DNA of 64,000 nt from Nocardiopsis sp. NRRL B-16309 (GCF_001279585.1 NZ_LGEC01000092.1:1-64000), one strand, 5' to 3'; shown: positions 36,880-46,338, counted from the stretch's first letter. Notes: generated by a model from the sequence alone, not told the origin. Numbers and translations: made by a program.

Positions 36880-37242
36880 GTGGCGGTACGGGCCATCCGC
36901 GGTGCGGTGCAGGTCGACGCGGACGAACGCGAGCAGGTGCTGGAGGCCACGGCCGAACTGGTCTCCGAGGTGATGCGCCGCAACCAGCTGGTCACCGACG
37001 ACGTGATCAGTGTGCTCTTCACGGCGACTCCGGATCTGACCTCCGAGTTCCCGGCCCTGGCCGCGCGCAAGCTCGGCTTCGCCGACGTGCCGCTGATGTG
37101 CGCGAGCGAGATCGACGTCCCGCACGCGTTGCCGCGCGTGGTGCGCCTGATGGCCCACGTGGAGATCGACCGGCCGCGCTCGGACGTGCAGCACGTCTAC
37201 CTGCGCGGCGCACAGGCGCTGCGGCTGGACATCGCGCAATAG
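36880..37242 (+). CDS. aroH: Chorismate mutase, AroH class
   Basis: Converts chorismate to prephenate for Phe and Tyr synthesis. The 120 residues show the AroH fold rather than the helical AroQ fold. They start with AVRAIRGAVQVDADER (active-site Arg and Glu nearby), then SVLFTATPDLTSEFPALAAR, the CASEIDVP segment and the late HVYLRGAQALR. It is trimeric in the family. GTG 36880 is the start. It is followed 70 bases later by prephenate dehydrogenase, the next enzyme of the Tyr branch. Confidence 0.93.
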   Translation: MAVRAIRGAVQVDADEREQVLEATAELVSEVMRRNQLVTDDVISVLFTATPDLTSEFPALAARKLGFADVPLMCASEIDVPHALPRVVRLMAHVEIDRPRSDVQHVYLRGAQALRLDIAQ

Positions 37243-37312
37243 CACGGAAGCCGTCCCGCCCGGCGAGGCTCTACGCTGGGAGGACACACGCACGTCGGAG
37301 AGCGGGAGAGCA

Positions 37313-38464
37313 GTGGGTAACAGCAAGGGCGCGGACGGGGCCGCGGACCACCGGCCCGCGGTGGGCCGGGTCGCGGTGGTCGGGACCGGGCTCATCGGCA
37401 CGTCGATCGCGCTCGCACTGCGCGCCCGGGGGGTCGAGGTCCTGCTGTCGGACCCGGACGCCGCTTCGGTGCGCCTGGCCTGCGACCTGGGGGCCGGCCG
37501 CGTCCTGGACGAGTCGGCGCAGACCCGCCCGGTCGACATCGCGGTCATCGCCGCGCCGCCCGCGGTGATCCCCGCGGTCCTGCGGGGCGCCCAGGACCGC
37601 GGTCTCGCCCACGTGTACACCGACGTGGCCAGTGTGAAGGCGAGTGTGCTGGCGGAGGCCGAGCGGCTCGGCTGCGACATGGCCACGTTCGTTCCCGGCC
37701 ACCCGATGGGCGGGCGGGAGAAGCACGGCCCCGGAGCGGCCAGGGCGGACCTGTTCCTGGGCCGCTCGTGGGCCCTGTGCCCCACGGGCAAGGCGGGCGC
37801 GGAGACCGTGGCCGCCGTCGCCGAGCTGGCGAGGCTGTGCGGCGCGGACCCGCTGGTGCTGGAGGCCGAGGCGCACGACCGCGCGGTCGCCCTGGTCTCC
37901 CACGCCCCGCACGTGGCCTCCTCCGCGGTGGCCGCCCGGCTGCTGTCGGGCGACGACACCGCGCTGACCCTCGCCGGACAGGGCGTGCGCGACGTGACGC
38001 GCGTGGCCGGCGGGGACCCGGCCATGTGGACCGAGATCCTCACGCACAACGCCGTTCCGGTCGCCGACGTCCTGCACGGGATGGCCGCCGACCTGGCCGC
38101 GACCGCCGACGCGCTGCACGCCCTGGCGCGGGCCCGGGACGGGGCCGGCGACGAGGTCCTGGAGCCGGTGCGCGACCTGCTCGCCCGTGGCCGCTCCGGC
38201 CAGGAGCGCCTGCCCGGCAAGCACGGCGGGGTCAAGCTGCCCGACTACGCGGTCCTCCCCGTCGTCATCCCGGACGAGCCCGGTGTGCTGGGGCGCATGT
38301 TCGCGGTGGCGGCCGACGCCGGGGTCAACATCGAGGACGTCCGGATCGAGCACACACCCGGCCTGCCGCTGGGTGTGGCCCAGCTGTACGTGCTGCCCGC
38401 CGCCGTGGACCCGCTCGCCCGCGCCCTGTCCGACGACGGCTGGTCCGTGCACGCCGGAGCCTGA
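37313..38464 (+). CDS. tyrA: Prephenate dehydrogenase
   Basis: Oxidative decarboxylation of prephenate toward tyrosine, using NAD. The 383 residues begin with a Rossmann motif VAVVGTGLIGTSIALAL, then VYTDVASVKASVL, the catalytic-region His in FVPGHPMGGREKHGPGAARA and the helical dimer domain. The C-terminal 75 residues are an ACT domain (YAVLPVVIPDEPGVLGRMF), likely binding tyrosine for feedback control. GTG 37313 has GGGAGAG upstream and TACGCT (about 37272) as a possible -10. It lies directly after aroH and before cmk. Confidence 0.93.
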   Translation: MGNSKGADGAADHRPAVGRVAVVGTGLIGTSIALALRARGVEVLLSDPDAASVRLACDLGAGRVLDESAQTRPVDIAVIAAPPAVIPAVLRGAQDRGLAHVYTDVASVKASVLAEAERLGCDMATFVPGHPMGGREKHGPGAARADLFLGRSWALCPTGKAGAETVAAVAELARLCGADPLVLEAEAHDRAVALVSHAPHVASSAVAARLLSGDDTALTLAGQGVRDVTRVAGGDPAMWTEILTHNAVPVADVLHGMAADLAATADALHALARARDGAGDEVLEPVRDLLARGRSGQERLPGKHGGVKLPDYAVLPVVIPDEPGVLGRMFAVAADAGVNIEDVRIEHTPGLPLGVAQLYVLPAAVDPLARALSDDGWSVHAGA

Positions 38465-38546
38465 GGGCACGGGGGTCCGGGAGGGGCGCCGCCACAGGTA
38501 GGCTGGTGCGTTGGTAGGCGGTATCGGTAGCGGGGAGACAGCGGCA

Positions 38547-39251
38547 GTGAACGTGCAGGACGGCAACCAGGGCATCGTCATCGCGATCGACGGTCCCTCC
38601 GGCTCGGGCAAGTCGAGCACGGCCAAGGGCGTCGCCCGGGCACGGGACCTGCGCTACCTGGACACCGGCGCCATGTACCGGGCCCTGACCTGGTGGATGC
38701 TGGACCACGGGGTGGACGTCAACGACGCCGCCGCGGTGGCCGCGCTCGTCGAGGAGCCCGTCATCGAGATGGGCACCGACCCCTCCGCGCCGACCGTGAC
38801 CGTCGACGGCCGCGACGTGGCCGCCGAGATCCGCGGCAAGGACGTCACCGGCAGTGTCAGCGCCGTCTCGGCCGTGCCGGAGGCGCGTGCCCTGCTGGTG
38901 CGCACCCAGCGGGAGGTCATCGAGGCGGCCCGGCGCGAGAGCGCCGGGATCGTGGTCGAGGGCCGTGACATCACGACCGTGGTGGCGCCGGAGGCTCCCG
39001 TCAAACTGTTCCTGACCGCGAGCGCGCAGACCCGTGCGCTGCGGCGCAGCAAGGAGGTCCGCACCAGCGACGTCGCGGCGACGCAGGCCGACCTGGCGCG
39101 GCGCGACCAGCTGGACTCCAGCCGGGCGCACTCGCCGCTGACCCAGACCGCCGACGCCACCGAGCTGGACACGACGGGGCTGAGCCTGGACGAGGTCATC
39201 GGCCTGGTCGTGAAGCTGGCCGACGAGGCCGGCCAGGCCCGCGGGGCGTAG
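38547..39251 (+). CDS. cmk: Cytidylate kinase
   Basis: Phosphorylates CMP/dCMP. The 234 residues have P-loop AIDGPSGSGKSSTAKGVA, the CMP-binding segment YLDTGAMYRALTWW, the signature EGRDITTVV (Asp and Arg for nucleotide) and the lid region KEVRTSDVAATQADLARRD (partly quoted). GTG 38547 has GGGGAGA about 10 bases upstream; an in-frame TTG at 38511 is less likely. TAGGCT at about 38501 resembles a -10 box. It is followed by der, as in many Gram-positives. Confidence 0.95.
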   Translation: MNVQDGNQGIVIAIDGPSGSGKSSTAKGVARARDLRYLDTGAMYRALTWWMLDHGVDVNDAAAVAALVEEPVIEMGTDPSAPTVTVDGRDVAAEIRGKDVTGSVSAVSAVPEARALLVRTQREVIEAARRESAGIVVEGRDITTVVAPEAPVKLFLTASAQTRALRRSKEVRTSDVAATQADLARRDQLDSSRAHSPLTQTADATELDTTGLSLDEVIGLVVKLADEAGQARGA

Positions 39252-39538
39252 CGGCCCTTCGGCCCGGGACCCGCTCCCGGAGCCGGGACCCGGGGGCGGG
39301 CGTGGTGACCGGCCCCCGTCCGTGGCCGTGCGCCGGTCAGACCGGTCACATCACCCGTCGTGGCCCCTTCACCGGGGAACAGACGAACATCCGCGGGGGT
39401 TCTTCCCCGTGGCCAGTACACGGGTGCCGTCGGCATCCGTGCGGCCCGTCCGCGCCGCAGAGCGCGGACACCGACCACGCACGTTCCCGCGGCACGCATC
39501 CTGGGCGCGCGGGAACCTACGTACCGGGAGAGCAGTAC

Positions 39539-40978
39539 ATGAGTGACTTCGACATGTCCGACGTCGGCTTCGACGAGGAGCGGGACGGCGCGGCGCCGCC
39601 CCTGCCCGTCGTGGCGGTGGTCGGACGACCCAACGTGGGCAAGTCCAGCCTCGTCAACCGCATCATCGGCCGCCGCGAGGCCGTGGTCGAGGACGTGCCG
39701 GGGGTGACCCGCGACCGCGTCGCCTACGACGCCGAGTGGCAGAACGCGAAGTTCACTCTCGTGGACACCGGCGGCTGGGAGACCAGCGTGACCGGTCTGG
39801 CCGCGATGGTCGCGCGCCAGGCCGAGTACGCGGCGCAGACCGCCGACGTGATCCTGTTCGTGGTCGACGCGACCGTGGGCATCACCGACGCCGACGCGGC
39901 CGTGACGCGCGTTCTGCGCTCGACCAAGCGCCCGGTGGTCCTGGCCGCCAACAAGGTCGACGGGCAGATGCAGGAGTCGGACGCCCTCGACCTGTGGAAC
40001 CTCGGCGTGGGCGAGCCCTTCGCCATCAGCGCCCTGCACGGGCGCGGTACGGGCGACATGCTCGACGCCGTCGTGGCGGCCTTCCCCGAGACCCCCGAGG
40101 GCTCGACCGACGACGACGCCGAGGACGGCCCGTCCCGGATCGCCCTGGTGGGGCGGCCCAACGTGGGCAAGTCCAGCCTGCTCAACCGGCTCGCCGGCGA
40201 GGACCGCGTCGTGGTGGACTCGGTGGCCGGGACCACGCGCGACGCCGTCGACGAGCTGATCGAGCTGGGTGGCAAGACCTGGAAGTTCATCGACACCGCC
40301 GGTATCCGCCGCCGGTTCCGCGCCCTGCAGGGGGCCGACTACTACGCGACCATGCGCACCGGCTCCGCCCTGGAGCGGGCCGAGGTGGCGGTGGTCCTGA
40401 TGGACGTCAGCGAGCCGCTGGCGGAGCAGGACATCCGGGTCGTGGAGCAGGTCGTGGAGGCCGGGCGCGGCCTGGTGCTGGCGTTCAACAAGTGGGACAT
40501 CCTCGACGAGGAGCGCCGGATCTACCTGGAGAAGGAGATCGACCGCCAGCTGGCGCGGGTCTCCTGGGCTCCGCGGGTGAACATCTCCGCGCAGACCGGC
40601 CGCCACATGGAGAAGCTCGTCCCGGCGATCGAGACGAGCCTGGCCGGGTGGGGGCAGCGCATCCCGACGGGCCAGCTCAACAACTGGCTCAAGGAGCTGG
40701 TGGCGGCCACGCCGCCGCCGGTGCGCGGCGGCAAGCAGCCCAAGATCCTGTTCGCGACGCAGGCGGGTGCGCGTCCGCCGCACTTCATCCTGTTCACGAC
40801 CGGGTTCCTGGAGGAGAACTACCGCCGCTTCATCGAGCGCCGCCTGCGGGAGGACTTCGGGTTCGAGGGGTCGCCGCTGCACATCAGCATGCGCATCCGT
40901 GAGAAGAAGGGCGCGACCCCGGGGCGCGCCTCCAAGGGAAGCGTGCGTCCGGACCGCAAGCCGCGCGGTCGCCGCTGA
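39539..40978 (+). CDS. der: Ribosome-assembly GTPase Der (EngA)
   Basis: Tandem GTPase for 50S maturation, 479 residues. G-domain 1 has VVGRPNVGKSSLVNRI, DTGGWE and NKVD. G-domain 2 has LVGRPNVGKSSLLNRL, DTAGIRRR and NKWD. A C-terminal KH-like domain follows, ending in a basic tail. ATG 39539 has CGGGAG about 8 bases upstream. A longer open frame from 39302 is not conserved. It is the last gene of this core run, followed by a strong terminator. Confidence 0.97.
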   Translation: MSDFDMSDVGFDEERDGAAPPLPVVAVVGRPNVGKSSLVNRIIGRREAVVEDVPGVTRDRVAYDAEWQNAKFTLVDTGGWETSVTGLAAMVARQAEYAAQTADVILFVVDATVGITDADAAVTRVLRSTKRPVVLAANKVDGQMQESDALDLWNLGVGEPFAISALHGRGTGDMLDAVVAAFPETPEGSTDDDAEDGPSRIALVGRPNVGKSSLLNRLAGEDRVVVDSVAGTTRDAVDELIELGGKTWKFIDTAGIRRRFRALQGADYYATMRTGSALERAEVAVVLMDVSEPLAEQDIRVVEQVVEAGRGLVLAFNKWDILDEERRIYLEKEIDRQLARVSWAPRVNISAQTGRHMEKLVPAIETSLAGWGQRIPTGQLNNWLKELVAATPPPVRGGKQPKILFATQAGARPPHFILFTTGFLEENYRRFIERRLREDFGFEGSPLHISMRIREKKGATPGRASKGSVRPDRKPRGRR

Positions 40979-41000
40979 GCGGGACCGGCGACAGGCCGGA

Positions 41001-41029
41001 GGGGGCGCCTCCCGTGCGGAGGCGCCCCC
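41001..41029 (+). terminator. Terminator of der
   Basis: A perfect 12-bp GGGGGCGCCTCC / GGAGGCGCCCCC stem with a CGTGC loop lies 22 bases past the stop codon. The 160 bases beyond, up to the convergent permease gene, hold no gene. Confidence 0.85.
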
Positions 41030-41191
41030 GTCGTGTGTCCGGGGCCGGATCGCCGCCTGGCGCTCCGCGCCACGTGCCCGGTGTCCGCGCCTGCCGCTCG
41101 GCGCGCGGGGCGCGTCGCGCGGGTCCGGGGTCGGGTGCCCGCCGCCCGGACCCGTCGCCCGGTGTCCGTTGCGTGCCTTCCCCGTGCCCGG

Positions 41192-42646
41192 TCACCCGTC
41201 CGTGGGCAGGCGCCGGACGTTGCTCGGCCGGGGGAGGGGCTCTCCGTCGGGCCCCTTCCTCGGGTAGGGCAGCCGGGCGGAGAGCGCGGGGTCGCGGTCG
41301 GGGACCGGGATGTGCGGTGCGCCCGGCAGCGGCCGACCCGCGCTCTCCTTCATCCGCCACACCACGAGCAGCCCGACCGCGCCCGCGATCATCACGAGCC
41401 ACGCCGGCGAGTACAGGTTGCCGGTCGACTGGACGAGCGCCTCGGCGATCAGCGGCGTCGTACCGCCGAACAGCGCGACGGAGACGTTGAAGCCGATCGC
41501 CAGCGCTCCGTAGCGCACCTTCGTCGGGAAGAGCGCCGGGAGGGAGGCCGGGGCGCTGCCGGAGAAGTGCACCAGGGTGACGGCCAGGACCAGCACCCCG
41601 AGGGCGACCGCGAGCATGCTGCCGCGCTGGAGGAGCCAGAACGCCGGCAGGGACAGCACGATGGAGAACAGGCACCCGGACAGCAGGACGGGTCTGCGGC
41701 CCACACGGTCGCTCAGGCGCCCGAAGAACGTCACCGCCACGAGCATGAACACCATGGCGGTCAGCGTCATGACCAGGCCCAGGGTGGAGCTGTAGCCGAG
41801 TTCGGCGTCGAGGTAGGTGGGCAGGTAGGCCGTCACCATGTAGTTGTTGACGTTGAAGACCATGACGAGCCCGACGCACAGCAGGAGCGCGGGCCACTGG
41901 CCGAGGATCGTCTCCCGGAACTGCCCCTTGCGGCGGTGCCCCTCGGCGTCCTTGCCGAAGCCCTCCGTGTCCTGCGCGAAGACCGGTGTCTCCTCCAGCC
42001 TCAGCCGCAGGTACAGGCCGACCGCGCCCAGCGGCAGGGCGAGCAGGAAGGGCACCCGCCATCCCCAGTCCGTCATGGCGTCCGCACCCAGCAGGAGGGT
42101 CATGACCGTGACGATCGAGGCGCCGCCGACGTACCCGCTGACCGTGCCGAACTCCAGCCAGGACGCGAGGAAGCCGCGGCGGCGGTCGGGCGCGTACTCG
42201 GCGATGAAGGTCGTGGCGCCGCCGTACTCACCGCCCGTGGAGAAGCCCTGGACCATGCGGGCGACGAGCAGCAGGATCGGCGCGGCGACGCCGATGGTGG
42301 CGGCGGACGGGATGAGCCCGATGGAGAAGGTGCCGACCGCCATCAGGAGCATGGTGGCGGCCAGGACCCGCTTGCGGCCGACGCGGTCGCCGAGCGGGCC
42401 GAAGAACAGGCCGCCGAGGGGGCGTACGAGGAAGGCCGCGGCGAAGGTGGTGAAGGTCGCGATGAGCTGGACGCCCTGCGACTGGGACGGGTAGAAGACC
42501 AGACCGATGGTGACGGCGAGGTAGCTGTAGACGCCGAAGTCGTACCACTCGGTGGCGTTGCCGATGGCGGCGGCCGTGACGGCCTTGCGTGTGGTCCGGT
42601 GCTCGGTCACCAGGACCGGTGGCCGATGGCTCGGGTGGTCGCTCAC
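41192..42646 (-). CDS. MFS transporter of the metabolite:H+ symporter (ProP-like) family
   Basis: The product has 484 residues with twelve predicted membrane helices. Hallmarks of the MHS/ProP group are GNATEWYDFGVYSYLA in helix 1, FGPLGDRVGRKRVLA in loop 2-3, FSTGGEYGGATTFIAEYAP, and the repeated FGRLSDRVGRRPVLL in the second half. Substrates of this group are compatible solutes or organic acids; which one applies here is unknown. The cytoplasmic C-terminal tail is Pro/Arg-rich. GTG 42646 with GAGGGGG upstream is preferred; a TTG at 42673 would add nine residues. The upstream 70 bases are AT-rich, so the promoter lies there. Confidence 0.9.
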   Translation of the reverse strand: MSDHPSHRPPVLVTEHRTTRKAVTAAAIGNATEWYDFGVYSYLAVTIGLVFYPSQSQGVQLIATFTTFAAAFLVRPLGGLFFGPLGDRVGRKRVLAATMLLMAVGTFSIGLIPSAATIGVAAPILLLVARMVQGFSTGGEYGGATTFIAEYAPDRRRGFLASWLEFGTVSGYVGGASIVTVMTLLLGADAMTDWGWRVPFLLALPLGAVGLYLRLRLEETPVFAQDTEGFGKDAEGHRRKGQFRETILGQWPALLLCVGLVMVFNVNNYMVTAYLPTYLDAELGYSSTLGLVMTLTAMVFMLVAVTFFGRLSDRVGRRPVLLSGCLFSIVLSLPAFWLLQRGSMLAVALGVLVLAVTLVHFSGSAPASLPALFPTKVRYGALAIGFNVSVALFGGTTPLIAEALVQSTGNLYSPAWLVMIAGAVGLLVVWRMKESAGRPLPGAPHIPVPDRDPALSARLPYPRKGPDGEPLPRPSNVRRLPTDG

Positions 42647-42764
42647 GTCTGCCCCCTCAGGAATGTCACTCAAAACACATAGTTAATCACCATAAGTAAG
42701 AACATCGTGGACATCGCCCGTGTCGTGGCGGCGGTAGCGTGACGGTAGGGCGGAAGGGGAACGC

Positions 42765-43280
42765 ATGCTCAAGGTGCTCGTGAGTGCCTGCCTGATGGGT
42801 CGGCGGGTCCGCTATGACGGGCGGGCCAAGACGGTCGAGGACGACGCCCTCGACCGCTGGAGGGCCGAGGGGCGGCTCGTGGTGCACTGCCCGGAGATCG
42901 CGGGCGGACTGGCGGTGCCGCGGCCACCGGCCGAGATCGAGCCCGGCGCGGACGCCGACGCGGTCCTCGACGGCCGGGCGCGCATCCTCACCCCGGACCG
43001 GGTCGACGTGAGCGACCACTTCGTCTCGGGGGCGCGTTCGGCCCTGGCGACCGCCCAGGCCCACGGCGCGGTCATGGCGATCCTGAAGGAGTCCAGCCCC
43101 TCGTGCGGGTCCCACGAGGTCTACGACGGCACGTTCGGGGGCCGCAAGGTGCCCGGTGCCGGAGTCACGGCCCGCCTGCTCGCCGAGCGGGGCGTGGCGG
43201 TGTTCAACGAGGACCAGATCGCCGAGGCCGTCGCCCACCTGGAGGGGCTGGAGGGTTCCGAGCGCCCGGGGGAGCCGTGA
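42765..43280 (+). CDS. DUF523 protein, putative thiouracil-desulfurase-like Fe-S enzyme
   Basis: The product has 171 residues. The three conserved cysteines of the DUF523/TudS family are present: Cys9 in VSACLMG, Cys42 in VHCPE and Cys114 in ESSPSCGSHEVYDG. In characterised TudS they hold a [4Fe-4S] cluster that removes sulfur from thiouracil. The true substrate here could be another thiolated compound. ATG 42765 has GGAAGGGGAA upstream. It is divergent from the permease, with about 118 bases between the starts. Confidence 0.82.
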   Translation: MLKVLVSACLMGRRVRYDGRAKTVEDDALDRWRAEGRLVVHCPEIAGGLAVPRPPAEIEPGADADAVLDGRARILTPDRVDVSDHFVSGARSALATAQAHGAVMAILKESSPSCGSHEVYDGTFGGRKVPGAGVTARLLAERGVAVFNEDQIAEAVAHLEGLEGSERPGEP

Positions 43281-43419
43281 GTGCGTGAGGGGACTCGGGA
43301 GCGGGTCCGGGGTCTGCGCGCGAGGGCGTCCGGCACTGGGAATCCTGGTGTGAGCGCCCTGGATCGTGCGGTAGAGTTTCACCTGTTGGCGGGGCCGGAG
43401 ACGGCGCCCGCCCAGCGGC

Positions 43420-43493
<74 letters not shown>

Positions 43494-43516
43494 CAGAGAA
43501 GTAGCAGGTCATGGAG

Positions 43517-43542
43517 GGGCTCGTCGTCAGACGGGCCCTTTT
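43517..43542 (+). terminator. Terminator of tRNA-Pro copy 1
   Basis: A 9-bp stem GGGCTCGTC / GACGGGCCC with loop GTCA is followed by TTTTCTG, a classic intrinsic terminator. Confidence 0.85.
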
Positions 43543-43591
43543 CTGCGTCTGCGGTGGGTGGACGTTGGGTTGAACCGGGGCCGGATGGGTG

Positions 43592-43711
43592 TCAGCCCAC
43601 GTCGCGCAGGATGGCGTCCATGGCCTTGGCCGCCGACCGGTGTACCGGTCGCAACTGATGCCGGTAGACGCGCTCCGTCGTGTCAGTGCCGTCATGACCC
43701 GAGCGAACGGA
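43592..43711 (-). pseudogene. C-terminal remnant of a tyrosine integrase
   Basis: Read on the minus strand, the last ~35 codons give GHDGTDTTERVYRHQLRPVH and then RSAAKAMDAILRDVG before a stop. This matches the end of actinomycete integrative-element integrases (LGH..T..TE.VYRHQ.RPV), including the nucleophile Tyr. The rest of the gene is missing, since the stop of the neighbouring SUKH-like gene lies at 43714. It sits about 100 bases from tRNA-Pro and points toward it, exactly where int genes of pSAM2-type elements lie relative to their attachment site. Confidence 0.65.
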
Positions 43712-43713
43712 TG

Positions 43714-44247
43714 TCAGTGATCGTCCAACTCGACGAACCGGTTCACCCATGCCCTGAACCGATCGTCGGACTCCTTTCGCCCGGCCCACAGCGCGTGCGG
43801 GTCCTCCGGTGGCCCAAGGCCGAAATTCTGGTTCAACCAGGTGAGGAACCCATGGTGGCCGTCGCTGTGATCCTCAACGTCTCCGGAGGCAAGGAACCCG
43901 ACGTCAGCGAAGGGTTCACTGTCGATGGCCAGAAGCTGGAACAGCTCCATCAGGTTTCGCGCGATCACATAGAGATCTCCTTCATCGCCGACCAGGACGA
44001 CGGGCAGAGCGGCCAGATCGGCCCGATCGTCGCACCGCCACAGCGCGTAGCCGGAGCCGGAGCCGTTGGCCTGCGCGAAGGGAATGAACCGGCTCAGGAA
44101 CTCCGGATGCTCCGACCAGGTGTGGAGGCCGGCGTCCGCGCCGTACTCGCGCAGCTCGAAACCCTCCGAGTAGTAGACCGGACCGATCCGGTCCGCGAAC
44201 TCCTTGAGCAGGTTCAGTTCCGGGATCGGCGAGTACGCCTCGCTCAT
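43714..44247 (-). CDS. SUKH/SMI1-like putative immunity protein
   Basis: The product has 177 residues. It starts LNLLKEFADRIGPVYYSEGF, with RFIPFAQANGSGSGYALWR and PVVLVGDEGDLYVIARNLMELFQLLA, a pattern of the SMI1/KNR4 (SUKH) fold used by immunity proteins of contact-dependent and polymorphic toxins. The C-terminal ~45 residues are acidic with several His. ATG 44247 has AAGGAGG upstream; the frame continues to 44547 without a ribosome site. No toxin gene is next to it, so it is an orphan. It may protect against toxins of neighbours, or the toxin may have been lost. Confidence 0.6.
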   Translation of the reverse strand: MSEAYSPIPELNLLKEFADRIGPVYYSEGFELREYGADAGLHTWSEHPEFLSRFIPFAQANGSGSGYALWRCDDRADLAALPVVLVGDEGDLYVIARNLMELFQLLAIDSEPFADVGFLASGDVEDHSDGHHGFLTWLNQNFGLGPPEDPHALWAGRKESDDRFRAWVNRFVELDDH

Positions 44248-44766
44248 GTGGCCTCCTTGCCGGGCTGGGACGCCTGGCGCGGTCGTGGGCGTCCTGCACT
44301 GGCCAGGTGATGCTATCGACGCCGGGGACGATTGGGTGGTGCCGCCAACCATCGTGCGCTCTCCACCGCCACGACCAGCGACGATGAGCCACTCGTCGAT
44401 GAGGATCGATCTACGTCTGGAGTAGCGGGTCGGGGAGGGGTTCGCCACAGGCGGGCCTCTCTTCGCCGTACCGGTAGGAAGAGCGGTGCGCGTCGGATTC
44501 CGCGGCGTGATGCGGTGCCGTGGCGTGCCGCCCCGGCCATGAGCCATCGTCTGTGTCGGGAGTGGAACGCCTGGCCGCCATGGGGGCGATGTCCGGCATT
44601 AGGTATATGACGTCGATATCTCGTATTGTCTCCTGTGCATCCGCCGCCCCGATGGCACCTTCACGCTGGTGCCGTGAGTGGCGTGAGCCGGCGCCGGGCC
44701 CCCTCCCCCGCCCCCAGTGGCTTCTCGCGTCTCGGGCTCGCCCGCGGTACGACCCATGGAGCTCGC
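44248..44766. other. Gene-free stretch between divergent genes
   Basis: About 520 bases hold no convincing gene. An AT-richer patch at 44599-44632 (TATATGACGTCGATATC, then TATTGT) may contain the promoter of the secreted protein gene. Confidence 0.4.
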
Positions 44767-45759
44767 ATGAACCGGACCCCCGTCCCGTCCCCCGCCGACG
44801 CCCGGCGCCGCCCAGGCGTGCGCTCGGCCACCGGAGCGCTGGCCCTGGCGCTGGCCGCCGTGCTCCTCGCGCCGGTCGACGTCCACGCGGAGCCCGATGT
44901 GGACGAACTGGACATCGACGGGCTGACCGAGCGGGCGGAGGAGCTGGAGGAGTCCTACGACGGCGAGCTCCTGCAGTTCACCGAGATCAAGGAACGCGCC
45001 GAGCGGGCCGAGGCGGACCTGGAGGAGGTCGAGGAACAGCTCGATCGCTCACGCTCCGGCGTGGTCCACATCGCCGCCGCGCGCTACAAGAGCTCCGGTC
45101 TGGACCCGGCCCTGGAGATGTTCTTCAGCGCCTCTCCCGAGCAGATGTTCCAGGACACGGCCACGGTCGAGCAGCTCGGCCGCAACCAGTCGGGTCAGAT
45201 CGCCGAGCTGGTGGAGCTGCAGGCCGAGCGCGAGGAGACCGCTGAGGAGGCCGCGGAGGAGCTGGCCGAGGCCGAGGACCTGATCGACACCCTGGAGGAG
45301 CAGCGCGAGGAGGTCGAGGAGGCCATCGAGCGCTATGAGGAGGAGCAGGTCCCCGAGGAACCGGAAGGCGGGGTCTCGGGCACCATCCCCGAGAGCGTCA
45401 AGGGCTGGGGGTTCGACGGCGCGACCCCGCGCATGGCCGCCATCCGCGACGAGGTCATCCTCAGCGTCGGCGTCCCCTACGAGGTCGGCTGCGCGCGCAA
45501 CAGCGCCGACGACCACGGAACGGGCCAGGCGTGCGACTTCATGGTGGCGGTGATCGGCACCCACCCCAGTGCGGGCAACCGCTCCACGGGCAACGCCATC
45601 GCCCAGTACGCGATCGACAACGCCGGCCGGCTCGGGGTCAAGTACGTGATCTGGGAGCAGCGGATCTGGCAGCCCTCCAGCGGCCAGTGGGTGGCGATGA
45701 GCGACCGCGGCAGCGTGACGGAGAACCACTACGACCACGTGCACATCTCGTCCTACTGA
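44767..45759 (+). CDS. Secreted coiled-coil protein with LAS/ARB-07466-like C-terminal domain
   Basis: The product has 330 residues. An N-terminal signal peptide (hydrophobic ALALALAAVLLAPVDVHA) is followed by about 160 residues of Glu-rich coiled coil (DIDGLTERAEELEES onward), as in PcsB/RipC-type cell-wall regulators. The C-terminal domain has GWGFDGATPRM, DDHGTGQACDFMV and ENHYDHVHIS. His...Asp...HxH is the metal-site layout of LAS peptidases, and the domain resembles the ARB-07466-like C-terminal domain of actinobacterial hydrolases. It probably acts on peptidoglycan. ATG 44767 has GGAG upstream. Confidence 0.78.
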   Translation: MNRTPVPSPADARRRPGVRSATGALALALAAVLLAPVDVHAEPDVDELDIDGLTERAEELEESYDGELLQFTEIKERAERAEADLEEVEEQLDRSRSGVVHIAAARYKSSGLDPALEMFFSASPEQMFQDTATVEQLGRNQSGQIAELVELQAEREETAEEAAEELAEAEDLIDTLEEQREEVEEAIERYEEEQVPEEPEGGVSGTIPESVKGWGFDGATPRMAAIRDEVILSVGVPYEVGCARNSADDHGTGQACDFMVAVIGTHPSAGNRSTGNAIAQYAIDNAGRLGVKYVIWEQRIWQPSSGQWVAMSDRGSVTENHYDHVHISSY

Positions 45760-46093
45760 CGAGTCTGGACCGCGCGGTCCAGGCCCGAGGGTGCCGACCC
45801 AGGGTGCCCGGCGCGACGGCCCCGCAGTACGGGTTCCGCCCGCTGCCACGTTGTCGACCGACCATGGGGAAGGGCAGTGGCGCGGACCCCCGTGCAGCCG
45901 TACGCGGCACGACGTGGTCGTCTGTCGCTCCGGTGACCTCGGCCCGGTCGTCCGCGGCCGGTCGTGGACGACCGGGCGCCTCGGCCGAGCGATCGGTCGG
46001 GGCGGTGGGGGCGGACGCGCGGTGCGATCCACTCCGGGAATGCGATAAGGTTTTACCCGTTGGCGGGGCCGGAAGCGGCGCTCGCCCAGTGGC
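45760..46093. other. Gene-free stretch before tRNA-Pro copy 2
   Basis: No gene is supported. TAAGGT at 46046-46051 is the likely -10 box of the tRNA gene. Confidence 0.4.
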
Positions 46094-46167
<74 letters not shown>

Positions 46168-46185
46168 CAGAGGAATAGCAGGTCA

Positions 46186-46217
46186 GCGAGGGGTCCGTCG
46201 TCAGACGGGCCCCTCGC
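46186..46217 (+). terminator. Terminator of tRNA-Pro copy 2
   Basis: A 14-bp stem (GCGAGGGGTCCGTC / GACGGGCCCCTCGC, one G-U) with loop GTCA. It is longer than that of copy 1 but without the T-run. Confidence 0.8.
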
Positions 46218-46338
46218 TGCGTCTTGGGTGGGGCTGCCCCGGGACGTGGCGCCGCCCGCTGGTTCGCCGACCGGACCGTTTCCGGACGCTGATTGTTCTT
46301 GTCGAATTCATGTTCGGCCTCCGCTGCGGGAGAGCGTT

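Noticed and set aside
36782..36973. Short frames between rluB and aroH
   Set aside because: No ribosome site or coding character; they overlap the real aroH start.
46228..46338. Upstream part of a 76-codon frame
   Set aside because: No ribosome site; only the internal ATG at 46339 has one.
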